From assembly GCF_047495875.1 (NCBI RefSeq), contig NC_092459.1, forward strand, positions 21,375,795 through 21,439,794: DNA of 64,000 nt, written 5' to 3'. The DNA comes from Pithys albifrons albifrons. Taxonomy: Eukaryota; Chordata; Aves; Passeriformes; Thamnophilidae. Numbering within the stretch: position 1 is the first letter of the stretch; each line of letters begins with the position of its first letter. A program made the position numbers and the translations under genes. The notes under the pieces were generated by a model. The model had not been told where the DNA came from, did no database searches, and worked only from the letters and a program-made list of their open reading frames with translations. Of this stretch, positions 10,161 to 23,460 are shown one piece after another.

Positions 10161-13100
10161 TGAAAATGACCCTGGAACTCCCAGAAGGAAACTCCCATAA
10201 ATGATTTAAAGTGACCTGAGTGGCTTAATGAGCTCCTTCTGGGTATTATTTGACTAGCAATGTCAGTGCCATTTCAGTGTAAATCAGTGCAGAGAATATT
10301 TGAAATTAATCAGTATACATATATTAGCCATGCAGGTAGATAAATGTATGGAAACAGGTTGAAAAACAGGCAATGAAAAACTTTAACAGAGCTAAAAGCA
10401 ATTTTATTCAAAATCAAATTAAACTAGTAAGTCATATGAAGTAAATACTAAAGGATACAGTGTGGCCCAAGATAAAAGGCTATTATATAAACTATGTGAA
10501 AAATAAAATAAGGTAAAAATACTCATTAAACCAAATTACAGCTGAGAAGTATTTAAAACATATTACTTTGACCACATGGTCATATTAATTAGCATGAACC
10601 TTCTTAAGAAATACATTTCCCAAAGGTGGCTTGCATATGTATTTAGTGGCTTTTAGTAGTCATTTGGTAAAAGGCTGAACAACCCTGTGAAAACTTCAGC
10701 AGCAGAACAGCTTGTCAAAAATAAAACCTTTAGCAGATGGTCCTAAATCACTGGAACTCTACTGCATATGCTGAATGCTTGAGCAGTTCTATGAATAACA
10801 GAAAGCTGTCCACAAATACAGAGGAAAATAGCAGATGTGTGGGGCTGATGTTACCTGATCTCTATCACATAGAATCCCATCATTGTCAAAAGTGCTGTCT
10901 CTTGGCTGCCTGAGAAAGTGACTAAAAAAGTCTCTGTTGATATAGTTATTTACAAGAAACATGTCATTTTTTAAATACTGTACCTCAGCCTGTGGCTGAG
11001 AAAAGGGTAACTAACTCTGGCACAAAGGAAAGACAGCTTCAGCAACAGTTCCAAAAGATGTTTCAAAATCTCTTAATCTCCAATTTACATGTCAACATGA
11101 AATGCATATGTACTTTCTGTTATTTTACCAAATGCATTTCACTTTCTCCATAAAAAGAAAGTCTTTGTCACAGCAACTCATGTTGGCAAATTCTTGCTTT
11201 CCATGTCCCTGTAGGGTCTTGCTCCAATGCAATGTTCTGAGATAGCAATTGCCTTCTTGTTCAACCTTTATTTAGCATCTCACTCTCTAGAGTCTTGGTC
11301 ACCCCAGAGAAAGTGAACTGAATTTGATTCTTATTTACAGTACTGTTCCTTTGTTTTCCAGCAAATTAGTATAAAAATTACAGCAGAATTCCTTCTTTCT
11401 GTGGTACATGCTACAGCCTTTTCCCTCCAGAGCTCTGGATTCTGAGGGATTCTCTTGCTCTGAGAAATAAGGTCCTCACAGCAATAACAAGATTTGTTTC
11501 TGGTAAATACAATAATATGGTAAAGTGAAGCAGAAAATAGAGTCTTTGGCTGCTATCTTACATTTTCTACATAAATAGGGATCAGTCATACTTGAAGACC
11601 TTCAAGCATGAATATATTTGTTCCCAAAATGTGAACTGATTGCGTGAGCAACCTCCAGTATTTCATATTAGTTGAAAATGCAGGCACCCTTCCATTCCAT
11701 TATTGACTTCCACGTAGGGATGGTAGAGGTACTGGTGTTCTCAGAAGCTGTTCTGGTTTGAATTGTAACCTTAAAACTGCTAACAGTGATTTTAAAATAA
11801 AAATAGCCAGCAGAATGCAGAATCACATCTGCATAAGAATGAAAATTAAGGATACTGTATTGTTAAATGGCAATATAATGATGCTATGATACTGCAATAA
11901 TACTGTTATCTGTGTGACTCTGTAGGTGTTATCTGTAAAGTGCAATAATAGGACAAAACCTGTATTTTCACTGTATTCAAAGAACAATTATAAAATGAAG
12001 TAATATGTGATACTTTTAGCGTATGCAATCTTCTGTTTAACGAGTGAGCCTATGCAAATGGAGAATAAATAAAATTATTTGTCTCTTCTTACCTGAGAGT
12101 TTTGCTGAAATACCCTTCCAAGTAATTTTGGCATCTCTCTCTAATCCTAGAAACTGGCAGATTGACTAATACCTTCAGAGTCCAGAGTCTGAAGGTGTCT
12201 TTTATTTGAATTTCAGAAGTTCAAGCCAAACAGTAAGACCAAAGTGAATTTTTACCATACCTGGTGATTGAACATCATCCATGTGGATGTCATCAGAGAG
12301 CTGCAAATTAGATCTTTCTGAAAAGTGTTTAGGTTTCAGGTGGTTTTTGTCATTTAATAAATTATGTTGAGGTGCTGAACCCTTCATTTGGACCATCAAG
12401 TTCTTTCAAAGTTTTGGGTCTTCAAATAAAACATGATCGTATTTTTTTCATAAGATTATTTTAACATAATCTGACAAAACTATACTGAAACTAACAGAGT
12501 CCTCATCTCTATTTTTAGTGATAGTACCTTTCTGACTGTATCAATACAAAGCGCTTTTTTGGTGTGGTTGGTTTGCTTGTTTCTTTGGTTTTGCTAAAAG
12601 GCGAGCTACAAAATGTTATGAATCTAACTGAAATGTTATATTATGAGTGCAATAGCCTTAGAGCACAAAGATGGATATAGCATAAGCTTCCATTGGAAAG
12701 TAAAAGGCTCAAATATTATCCTTAGCTTTTCAGGAGCTTTAGTCCATTATTTGCATAATAATGCTATGGTATGGAGAACAAGGCACAGGGAAGAGTGTCA
12801 GTTGTTTGGATACCGGTATGCTAGTGCATGTATTTTTTTTTTCTTTTATCTCTTATTTTGTAGAGGAAAATCCAAGGCAAAAAACAATTGTACTTTCCTC
12901 TTGAGATTAAGACAGCTGAATATAGGTGCCTTTGTATAGTTACCCAAAGAACTATGTGGCTAAACCCACTTTGTAATCAATGGATATTTGATCTCCTTTT
13001 TTTCAATGACCAGCAAGGTTAGCCTCAACTTACACCCTGAGGCATCCAAAGATGGTAATGATGGCCATGCGTGGGCAATTGAATTGAGTTACTAGTGGCT

Positions 13101-14319
13101 GTCTACATAACTAATTCTCCAGGTTGCACACATTTTACTGATCTATGATCATACCCAACTCTTCCTTTGTGGGCTACTTTAACTCCACCCTTAATGGATT
13201 TTTCTAGTTGCCTTTCTCATGGTCATTTATAGTAGTTAATTTACTTCTTTAAATGGCCACAGATTCACCAGCATTGTCCAGGTGCTTTGATGGTGTCTTG
13301 GTCATGTAATTCTCTATCTCATCAAGTTCCAGAAAGAAAATTTCTCTGATACTTTTAGATGTGATCTTACTTTACATTCTATATAAATATTCTTACACTG
13401 ATTTCCTCACCAAATTCTCTGAATGACTCCCAATATGTGTTAGGCAAAGTGACTGATATCTCAGTTGTGCCCTGTCTGTTGTTCTTTTCTCTGTGTGCAG
13501 TGTGCCATTTTTGCTTCAGTGAACATTTGTTCCTATGGTTTTTTATCTCTTTTCTCTTGTAGAGTTGTGAGTTTTTTGTTTTGGCTTGTTTGGGTTTTTT
13601 TTTTTTAATGAAAATATTGTTAGGAATATATATTGAAAATTACTGTCAAAGGAACATACTTGGTAATTGCAGCAGAGAATAATGACATGTGATGCTGTTA
13701 TTAATCTCTGGAGCATGTTCATTCTGTAGTCCCACAGAAAGCATCTCCCTAGTAGATATGAGTTTTTTCTAATAGTAGACAATTCACTGAATGAAATTAT
13801 TTGACACCGTTTCCAACCCATAGTTTAACTATTGTTTTAGTTATTTTTGGCTCAGAAAAAAAAAAAAAGAAAAATAAACAGGAATTTGAACTTGACTCAG
13901 TATTCTAGAAAACAGGAAAGGCAGAGAGGAGAGGATGAGCGTGCAGCAACAGAGAGTGTCAAGGAAACTGATCTGTGACTCCTGTCATAGATTTTAAGAC
14001 TAGATGCAACTGCAGGTGTTGCAGTGTAACTTCTTTCAAAATAAAGGCCACATATTGTTCTTGTTGCTCTCTAGTGAATCCATAAAATATTTTTTAACTA
14101 AAATATATTTCTAAAGCCTTTTGCTAGGAGATTGAGCCACTATACTGTTTTTCAGTGAATCGAATTATATTTCCTTCACTAAGACTGCAGTCCTTTACAA
14201 TTAACTTTGTCCACCTTTGCAATTGTCTCAGCAGGCATCTATTTGGAATGGACATGAACCAAACGAAAGATACCTAATGTTTTTGAGTTTTGGTTTTTGT
14301 AGACTCCCCTAAGAAACAT
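10161..14319. other. Gene-free AT-rich DNA
   Basis: About 4.2 kb without a recognised gene or transposon. Homopolymer runs occur at about 13593-13606 (T) and 13857-13868 (A). Open frames reach 98 codons at 12643-12939, but the translation has no recognisable domain. Confidence 0.55.
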
Positions 14320-14910
14320 ATCACAGAAACTGCAGAGTCACAGAAGTTTAAAATGACCACAGTTAGTCATCTTGTCCAACCTCTGTGCTCAAGCATGGTC
14401 ATCCTAGAGCACATGACACAGAATTGAATCCAGGGGACTCTCTGGGCAACTTATTCCAATATGCAGTCACCTGTACAGCAAAAAAGTCCTTCCTCATTTT
14501 CAGATGTGCCTTCCTGTGCATCAGTTTCTGCTGTTGCCTCATGTCTTATTGCTTGGCACCACCAAGAAGAATCTGGCTCCATCTTCTTGGCACCTTCCCT
14601 TCAGACACTAATAGACATTGATGGGGTCCCCTGTCAGTTGTCTTTTTTTGAAACTGAACAAGCCCAACTCTCTTGGTCTTTCTTCATAAGAGAGGTGTTC
14701 TAGTCCTCAAATCATATTTGTTGCCCTCTGCTGGACCACTCCAGGAGCTTGATGTCTCTCTTGTGCTGGGGAGTCCAGATGTGGCCTCACCAGGGCTGAG
14801 TAGAGTGGTAGGATCACCTCTCTTGACCTGCTGTTAGTATTCTTCTTAATGCACACTAGGATACCATTGGCCTTCTTGGCTTTGAGGGCATACTGCTGGT
14901 AATGAATTTC
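14320..14910 (-). mobile_element. CR1 LINE 3' end, older copy
   Basis: Read on the minus strand, the block runs from the C-terminal part of CR1 ORF2 through the 3' UTR. Between about 14707 and 14900 the frame gives the typical stretch [13 protein letters not shown]...[18 protein letters not shown], which is standard for CR1 between the reverse transcriptase and the C-terminus. The remainder is more decayed. The plus-strand start TCACAGAAAC...GTCACAGAAG is a worn terminal octamer repeat. Divergence is visibly higher than in the copy at 55292-55815. Confidence 0.88.
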
Positions 14911-17900
14911 ATTGTCTTTTCCTGTGCAAGTCCTGGCTGTTAAAGAAAGGCAGACACACAAGTTAGGTGAACTGAGTGTCCCTCTGATAGTCTCTCAGGG
15001 GACTTGTTTCCTTTAGGCATAAGAAATATAGGAGCTAGAGCAGCTGAATTTCCCCTGCTTTCTGCTTCACAGTCTTATCTCTTCAATGAAGTAAGGGCTA
15101 AACTGGGCACATAAATTAGATGCATTAAATTTCACTCTCAGGGGTACACTCAGAAGAATGTTATGAAAGTTGCAGAACAGAAGTTTCAACTGCATTTTTT
15201 AGATATCAAATATATCATCATCGTGGAAACAGAAAATCTGGTTTCTTTCCCAATAAATTTAGTTTTAGAGTTTCTAATTATTTTCTTTTTATATTAGGAT
15301 AATGACAAAAACTTTTGGGGTAGTGTTTGGGAAGTGTTGCACAAAAGCAATTCTTTTGCTTCTGCATATTTTCTGACCTAATTACAATACTAATTCATTA
15401 GTCAATATCTGTTCAGTGTTTTGAAAATGTGGCTGGATATATCAGAAAAAACCATCAACCATTTGCATTTGTCTTCAGTTCTATGAGAATGAGGACTACA
15501 CTAATGTAAATTTATGGTAAATTTGTCACATGCTGATGAATTTTATTATCCAGAATGCTAGTTATATACCTTTTCCTGGATATCAAGAAGATTATGCCAG
15601 ATAGTCAAAAAGACTGAATTGACATATGCTGAGTAGAAATTTCCATTTATTATTTTGGAGATGAATATTCAGTTTTGGATGGAACCAGCTACTCCCACAG
15701 CAGCAGAGTTGTGCCTTGGGGTTAAATCCAGTTTCTCTACTGAAGTTTCAGCCAATGCCACCTGGTGAAGTCTGGGAACTCTATGGCTAGGCTCTGTCAG
15801 CCAGATATATATTTGATTTCAGGTTAAGGAGTAAGAAGTCGATACTACTTGGAGAAGATGTAGGCAATCTTTGCTAAAGAAACATCTCAAATTCATTTTT
15901 CAGACTGGGTTTTTATTGTGTAGCAATAGCTTCCTTTTGGGAGAAGAGGGAATTGCATGTAATAAACCGATTCCAGCACTGTTTGAAATTTCCTATGCTG
16001 ATTGATTTAAAATGACTTAGCAATATGTTTGATACATTGTGCTTGAACATGGTAATGGACACAGATAAGATGCATGACAATTCATAAAACATGGGAAATC
16101 TCCAGAAGGAGTAAAGTCACACTTGATTTTACTCCTCTGTTTCTATAAAACCTCATCAGGGTCCATAGTACTGACCAGCTAGTCTTCTACTAATAAAAGT
16201 TTGTCATGTAGGACTTCAGGTACATGTCACCATCAGCAAAGTTAATGAATGAGTAAAGGTAGCTGTGACAAGGGTATGTCAGTGACAGTCAGGCCTGTGC
16301 CATCATTCAGTCTTCCCTGGACTTTGAGCAGCTAACTTAGTGTCTAGCAGAAAGAGGGACAACTGGTAATAGCTAGCTTTGTCAGGCACTGCCTAACATA
16401 TAAAACCAGCCTCTATCTTAAAAATTACACCAACACCTTCCAAAGAAGCAATTGTTTCCAAGTGTCAGTACAGGGTGTCATCTGGGGTATCTTTGTATGC
16501 TTCTGTAGTAGTGGTTAGCATCCAGCGTTAGCACACTATCCAGCAATAATGAATAATACCGGGGGAGGGAAGAAGCATTATGCATGACAAACATACAGCA
16601 GTAGTTATGTATGTGTTAATAGTTGCTATACATAAGTTTTACCATGTTATGTGTAGCATGAAGATTTTATTTTTCTTTTTAATGCTATTAGTTTTCTGTC
16701 CCCAGAAATAAATGTATGCAACATCCAAAGGCCAGTTTATTCTTTTTGGAAGTTAGAGATGATTATTCCACACTACTCACATTAAAAATCAATAGTTCTC
16801 CATCTAGAAGACTATAGCTGTGGAACTAATCTAAGCCACTCAAGCTAAAAAAGAAAAGGGCTTATTCTTTCACTTCAAGAGTCATGTTTCTGATAAAAAA
16901 TCATCAGCTTTCTAATACATGTTTTTTGTTTGGTCCACTGGAGTCTGCTTTTGCAAACCTCTGGTTTCTTTTTAGCTTCATGTGATTTTAAACACTGAGC
17001 TGATGGAAACCATGGAAGAAACCCCTGACCTCAGGAAGAGAATTTCCTCTAGTAGTAGCTCAGCCTTCATAGTAAGTCAAAGTAAATGTTATCATAAATA
17101 AATATGCATAAATCTATATTCTTCCCAAGAACACAAATGACAATACATTAGATTAAAAATATATACAAGATTTCTGCTGTTATCTATTAAAGCATGCTCC
17201 TAAACTCCAGTGGAGAAGAGACTTCTGATATGAAATATTTTGTACCTCCAGAATGGTGATTTCAGAAGCCAACAAATTTAAGAAAGAACAACTAGCATTC
17301 AAATAAACCTGAGGGAAATTAGCAATAAGATGCTCAGAAAAACACCTTCATTATTTGTCCAGTAGATATTTCTATTAGTTTTGAAAAGAAATCTTTCATC
17401 TCTGTGGTGTGTGGGACCACAGCTATGTCTATATGCACACTTAATCCTCATATTTAAAAGGTCACCAACAAGCTTTCTCTTTCATGAGTTGTAAGAACTC
17501 AATAGCAAGGAATGGTTCTTTGTGATCAACTCAGCTTTTTTTCAGTCCCATAATAAAGAAAGTGATGCCTTGAGAGACCACAGAAAACAGGACTCTGAGC
17601 CAACTTAGTATGGGATAAGATAAACAGGTAGATATTGATGCATGCTCCCAAACCCTGATTTCCATGTTTTTTATATATTGTCCATCCAATCCCTTATTTA
17701 CACATCCCATCAATCTAGCCCTGTCCTGTTTCTGGCACACCCATCCCATCAGGAATTGAGTCTGGGGGACAATGGAACCCTCTCTTCCTAATACTTCTCT
17801 TCCTCATAGCACATAGGGATACTCGGAGGCCTTCCAGTGTCCTGGGCTTCAAGATCACTGGCCGATGTTCATGTCTCATGGCACAGGCCTTGAGATATTA

Positions 17901-18139
17901 TTCAGCCTTCTACCTTGAAGACAAGACTAAATAGCTAATAGAATTTGAGGCATTGATATGGGATAGGGTTTAGCATGCATGGACATTGAACTTAAGCTGT
18001 TAGAAATACTAACACACTAAAATCTGCATTTTACTAGTTACAAGTACTTCTAAAATCTATAAAAATTAAAAAATCAAAGATCAAAAAAAACCCAAGGCAT
18101 CAAAAGCATAAATACTTATATAAAATGCTATTTTCCTTT
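14911..18139. other. Gene-free DNA
   Basis: About 3.2 kb of low-GC sequence. No repeat family, RNA gene or coding exon was recognised. Confidence 0.5.
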
Positions 18140-18262
18140 GATATCACTTGAATATTCTTGGATACATGGTGTGACTTTTGGGGATGGTCTTGTGCAGGGC
18201 CAGGAGTTGGACTTGATGATTCCTGTGTGTCCCTTCCTAATCAGCATTTTCTGTGATTCTTT
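18140..18262 (+). mobile_element. CR1 LINE, terminal 3' UTR fragment
   Basis: A short 3' tail of a CR1 subfamily marked by GTGACTTTTGGGGATGGTC, TGCAGGGCCAGGAGTTGGAC and the terminal CTGTGATTCT. The same tail type ends the inner element at 49860-50347, so both belong to one subfamily, distinct from the copies at 8553 and 40876, which end in a CCTTCCAACCC-type tail. It is too short to carry coding sequence. Confidence 0.85.
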
Positions 18263-19084
18263 AAATGTGAACACAGTCAGATAGGAGCTGCCCTTTTCAG
18301 AAGTGAGGTGGAGCCCAGGCCTGTGAACTGAGTTCCAGAAGGTCATGCACTGTTTTAATTCACAAAACAGGATACTGGCAATAATATATCTAGTGCCCTT
18401 ATCCTGTCCTGGTACTGGCCTGACAGAAAAATCAGTAAATGAAGCAAATACAACACTTCTTATGCATTGTTTTTTTCAACCATTTCTCTGTCTCCCAATA
18501 CTGTTTCAGCATGTACTAAAATGTAAATATATGGATCTAGATCCATGAAATAGCCACAGGATCTTCTAGGCTCACCCAAAAAGGGAGTAAGGCTTGTAGA
18601 CAGTTAGACAAATAAACTTCAGGTATCAGCAGAGTGCAGTGCAGCATTTGCTCTCAATTTCTAGCCCCCCCAGCCTCTTCTTCCTTTTCAGAAAAAAATG
18701 GACTCTCCTACTAGCCCACAGAGTCATGTTTGCCTTAGCATTTTGGCTTGATCACTGTTACACTCCAGTCCAGAAGCTCCAAGTTTTACTAGACGTCCAC
18801 TTTAATTTCAGACTTCAAGAGATTTCACCCACTCAAACTATTGCAAAGCTTTTGATCCTTTGATACCTTGCATTTACATCCAGAGAAAAAGCTACATACT
18901 TCTCTCTAAGAGATTTCTTTTAATTTGTTGAGAAAATAGACATTTCAGCAAAAAAGGGTTTACAGGAGCAACACAAAACTAAGGAAAATATTCCACAGAA
19001 GCACTGCACTTAATAGCAACCTAGCAGACAAACAGCAACCCACAACTTAAGTGAAATACCAGCAACTTAAGTGAAATACAGAAA
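18263..19084. other. Gene-free DNA with a 20-bp tandem duplication
   Basis: No gene seen. At 19043-19059 and 19063-19079 the 17-mer CAACTTAAGTGAAATAC is repeated with a 20-bp period, a simple local duplication. Confidence 0.55.
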
Positions 19085-19638
19085 ACTGGTGTTTGAGTTA
19101 CCCAAAACAGGAAGAAAAGCTGAAGGGACAGGCACTGCAACCAATCACAGGCTCGGAGGTGGTGATCTGGGGGGGCCTGCCAGGTGGACCTTATTGATTG
19201 GCAGGTGCCCCAGCAGGCTTCATGCTGTGTGTCTGCTGGCCCCAGTGGCGTCTCAGCTACAAGGCTTACTGTGGGCACTACCATGGGAGGCCTGGCCTCT
19301 CCACACATACGCACAGGCAAAACAGTTGATTAGACCCATCAAACACTTGGATATAAATCCAATCTCTGACATAGGTCTTATATAATGCAATGCTGGGAGC
19401 AAAGTAAACAGATGAGCTTGCGAGTGTGTCTGCTCTGGAAGAAGTATGCTGTGGAGAATAGAGGAAATTAAACTTAGTTTCTTTCAAGAAAGAAAACTGT
19501 GGGAGAATGCTTAACATATGAGGAATGGAAAGAGCATTTAAGAAAATGGACCTCAGAGGAGGCTGGTGCTGAAGAGCACCATGGACCAGAGAGCTACATA
19601 TGAGAGACTTATGTTGTTTAAAAGTTACATGTTTTCAT
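19085..19638. other. Unclassified GC-richer block with promoter-like motifs
   Basis: The sequence is clearly richer in G+C than its surroundings. It holds CCAAT-type motifs in both orientations near 19140 and 19195 and TATA-like motifs near 19351 and 19378. This arrangement resembles an LTR or ERV flank and it directly precedes the probable LTR at 19639. No terminal TG...CA pair or similarity to the other LTRs in the window was found, so it is left unclassified. Overlapping open frames of up to 104 codons occur on both strands with no known domain. Confidence 0.35.
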
Positions 19639-20216
19639 TGTATGGGTTTTAGTTCAAAAGGTTTGTTATCCCCTCCCATGTACTCCCCTTGAGGCTTTGT
19701 ACCCAATGAGTTATTGCACAGCTTGAGTTGCGGGGGCTGTCTCCTAGGTCAGGACTCCCCACCTGGGCGTGTCCCTTCCCTGTGCTACTAACACAGCCAT
19801 TGCTGTGGCTGTTGGTGCTGTCGTGCGGCAGCATCCAGGACCCTCTGGGGTGGCCCTGTTTCAGGATCACCTCTGCCTCTAATTGTTGATGCAGCCACCG
19901 GCACCACACCCACTCCTCCTATCTGTTTCCGCCTCTGCCCTAAGCCCTGTGTTCCTATTGTTTAGTTCTCCTGTCACTTAACGAGTTGCTCCCCATTGGC
20001 TATCCAGTTGCCTACTACCCACTCCACTCTACCCTCACCCAATCACATCCAAGTTCCAGAACCTTCCCCTCAGAACACTATAAATATCTGTTTGTTCCTC
20101 AACAAATATTCACTTTTGTGTCTTTGTTCCACTGGGTGCAGAGCGGATCATTGTTCTCCAGTGAATGCTCATCAGAAAACCATAATCTCTCATAATTTAG
20201 CTGTGAATCTTAGTCA
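19639..20216 (+). repeat. Probable solo LTR of an endogenous retrovirus
   Basis: The block starts TGTATGGGTTTTAG and has an avian-LTR-like layout: CCAATGAG near 19704, CCAATCAC near 20039, a TATA box in ACTATAAATATC near 20079, a following AACAAATATT that may be a weakened polyadenylation signal, and a U5-like stretch to about 20216. It is unlike the two TGTTATGG LTRs in this window. No target-site duplication could be matched and the ends are approximate, possibly by tens of bases. Confidence 0.5.
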
Positions 20217-20409
20217 TTGAAACACTGGATTGATGAGGGTCCTGTTCTGTCATCCTCTGATTGTTCACAGGCACTTGTTTGGATCCACTCATAGATTTTA
20301 AATCCTTAAGAAGATAAAGATGAGATGTCTGGAGTTTCTGACAACTCTTGTAAATGAGGATCTAAGTGCTACAAAGGAGAAACTTCTACCTTTCCCAGAA
20401 CAGAACTGA
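20217..20409. other. Short unassigned spacer
   Basis: Sequence between the probable LTR and a CR1 tail; nothing recognised. Confidence 0.4.
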
Positions 20410-20607
20410 AAACATTAAATTGAGTCCTGGGAAGTGGTTGCATCATCATCCCTAAAGGTATTTAAAAGACATACATGTGGCACTTAGGAACATGGTTTAG
20501 TGCTGAATTTGACAGTGATTGGTTGAACTCAATGGTCTTAACTTGGTTTAAGATCATTGGTTGGACTTAATGATCTTAAAGGTCTTTTCCAACCCAAATG
20601 AATCTTT
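20410..20607 (+). mobile_element. CR1 LINE 3' tail with internal duplication
   Basis: Matches the end of a CR1 copy: GTGGCACTTAGGAACATGGT, then TTGGACTTAATGATCTTAAA and GGTCTTTTCCAACCCAAATG. Inside it a 23-bp unit occurs twice (20518-20540 and 20556-20578) with three differences. This repeats the TTGGACTTGATGATCTTA-type motif near the 3' end. A T-rich run follows directly at about 20607-20624. Confidence 0.85.
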
Positions 20608-20624
20608 TTTTTTTTTTTTTAATG

Positions 20625-23199
20625 TAGATCTGGCTTTTCTTTCTAGGGGATTGGACTGATATCATACCAAATCCAACATTAATTGGATAGTAACATCTTT
20701 CAGATGTTAATGAACTGTGAGGGATGAAAGAGTGTTTGATGTTTCCTGTTATTTATCTTTGCCTTTCTCCAAAGATCTGTCCTATGCTTATCAACATGGC
20801 ACCTGAGCATTAACTTCAAGTATTCTGAACCATTCACTCACATCTGATATTCAGGTTTTGAAGTTGTTCCGCACATTTATTTGCACGTTGTTCATGGACA
20901 AAGGCCTGGCTGTTTAAGATGACAAATGAACACACTGATTTCTTATGATCCAAAATGGATTGAAGCTCTCAGCTCCCTAAGCTTGATTTTTCCCACTAGC
21001 TCATTACATGGCACAGTGCTGGAAATGGTTTCTTGACTATGACAGCTGCAAAAGAAATGCTCAAGAGGTGGACAAATTATTTCTTTATATAATGCTTTTC
21101 TTCAAAGAATATGAGTTCTAATTAACATCTGTGTTTCAGGACCAACTTGTATCTTTGAAATGAGAATTTGGTTAGATTAAGCAAGTGGGTATTTGGTTGA
21201 ATCGTTAAGTCTTGCTTTTGAGATGGTGTATGGTAAGGAAAAGTTTCACTAAGTTTAGCACTCAACAAAATGCTGACTTTGAATACATGAATTGCTGACT
21301 GCTTCGTCTGCCCCCTAAGAATGCCATGGCCTTTGCTGAAACTGGGTGGACAAGCTGACAGGCATCTTTGTGAGGATTCAATTGTCATTTCCTACAGAGT
21401 ACAAATGAAGCAAAAGGGCAGAAGTGAATCCCTACTTGCAAAGATGTACTTACTTTTTGGATTGCTCAGTAAGTGTGGGTATTTAGATCAGATGAAGTCA
21501 AGCAAACAAGAACACAGGAGCTACAGGAACAGTTGAGAGCAAATCTAAACATGTACTTTACAAAGCTGCAGGTGGGCTTTGTGAACAGGTGTAAAAAATT
21601 GATACTGTGCTGCCAAAATGTCTGTTATAAGTAAACACTGAAGTTTTGATCTTATTCTGTATTTATAAAGGTGAAATAACCATTCACAGTAATAGTAAAT
21701 TTAACCAGATGGAAAATTCTATTCCTAAAACTAAAAAATGAGAAAGATCCAAACATACAGATCACAGGTCTGTAACTTAAGGAAGGCTTATGATATAAAA
21801 TGATTTAGATAGGGAAACATACATATTAAGTTTCCAAATAATAAACAGGCAGACGGTTTTTACTATTAAAGGTCATTTATATCAAAGGTTTTGCTCTCCT
21901 ATTCATTTGACCTATTTTTTGAGTTTCTGGTAATTTTTCTTTTTGATTGTTCTTGTTTTGTTACTCATCTTTACAGTAAAAGGTATCAATTATCATCTAT
22001 ACATAATTAGCAGATGTTGAATTAATTGGGACCTTCACAGCAAATATTGTGACTCATTCCAGGTGCTTTTATCCCCTTTTCAGTTTTGGGAGATATGATA
22101 TGTAATATGGGAACTAATACGAACTTTTTGAAACTTCCTCTAGATGTAAAAAACCTTGCTGCCTCTTTTCTGCTATCCACAGCTCCACACATACCAGCAT
22201 CTGTGTTTTTGTGACCTACTATGTCTTACTATTAGGCAATGCAAAATTTTATCTAATCTCTCTAGAGTATTAAAACCAAGGATATGATTGTCATTGTAAT
22301 GTCAGACTACAGGCAAGTCACCAATCATAGAATTTGTTGGAAGGGCTAACAGGGGAAATCCCAGATTCATACTTTTTAAGGATTCCCAAGACTAAGGAAT
22401 GCAAATATAACCCTTTAGAGAGAAAACACCCTAACACTATTCCAATTTGCAAACAAAATTAATTAAAAGAGGAAACTAAATGCAGTGTAATTACAAGACC
22501 CCAGACACTGATATGTGTACATGTGTCTTTACTAGACATCCCCAATGGATAAGACAAATTATTCAATGTAACAGTAGCCTTTGATGAAAGTATTTTGTGT
22601 TTCTTTAATGACTGTACTTGCCTTACCATCTGAAAGAACTCCTTTTTCTCACCACAACTTCTTCCCTGGCTGCATATTCTCATGATTTTGAAGTTGTGCA
22701 ACACCTAATCTTTTAAAATAAAAAAAAACAAAACAACAAAAACAAACAAAAACAACCACCACAACAAAAAAAAACCACAACAACATAAAAACAACACAAG
22801 CAAAACATCAGGCAGCAAAAGACATCTGGAAGCTGCTGATCAACAGATTATTTATCTTGGTTTGGTAAATCCAAGCTTCAAGTCTTCTTCTGACTAAGAA
22901 GAGAAAGATTTCAATCTCGTAGAGCAGAGAATGACTGAGCTATCATCAGTCTGTTGTTTATTCAATGTAGGATACATGAAGAAATATTTGTTTGCCTATA
23001 ACATTAGATTCACTTTTTCTCTATGCATTTTCTGAATCCATGTCTATCTAAGTCAATTAAACTGAAGGGAACTGATTTTTGGCAGTCTACCCAAAAATAG
23101 TTGTTTTCTATTCCCAAATTAAATATTGTTAGACAGCAGTGGCTGTAATAATACTTTATCTGTTCTTGGAAGCATATGACTCAACAGTGTAGACGCTCT
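20625..23199. other. Gene-free DNA with A/C low-complexity tract
   Basis: No gene recognised. At 22711-22806 the plus strand is almost entirely A and C (many AACAAC and ACAAAA units), a low-complexity tract with no fixed period. Confidence 0.55.
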
Positions 23200-23460
23200 C
23201 TCAGAAATGAAAAGGCAGGCTGTGGTTGTTCTCTATTTAGACTTTTTAGTAAAGCCTTTAACATTATATCCCACAGCATTGTCCTGGAGAAACTCTCTCT
23301 CATGGCTTGGATGGATACACTGTTCATTGGGTAAAAACTGGCTGGTTGGTCAAACAAAGAAAGTAGTGGTGAACAGATTTAAATCCAACTGGTGTCTGGT
23401 CACAAGTGATGTTGCCCAGGGCTCCAGTATTTGGGCAAGTTCTGTTTAATATCTTATCCA
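23200..23460 (+). pseudogene. CR1 LINE reverse-transcriptase fragment
   Basis: The frame at 23207-23449 reads through a decayed middle part of CR1 ORF2 reverse transcriptase: a YLDF motif and a KPL remnant of KAFD, then the LEKL...HGLDG region, a WVKNWL-like stretch and a degraded SGVPQGS motif (read as SDVAQGS). The fragment stops at AATATCTTATCC, before the FADD catalytic block, and has no CR1 3' tail. It is therefore an internal piece left by deletion or rearrangement, not a normal 5'-truncated insertion. Confidence 0.85.

Noticed and set aside
22711..22806. A/C-rich tract considered as a poly(A) tail of a processed pseudogene
   Set aside because: It is interspersed with C throughout, and no cDNA-like sequence precedes it on either strand.
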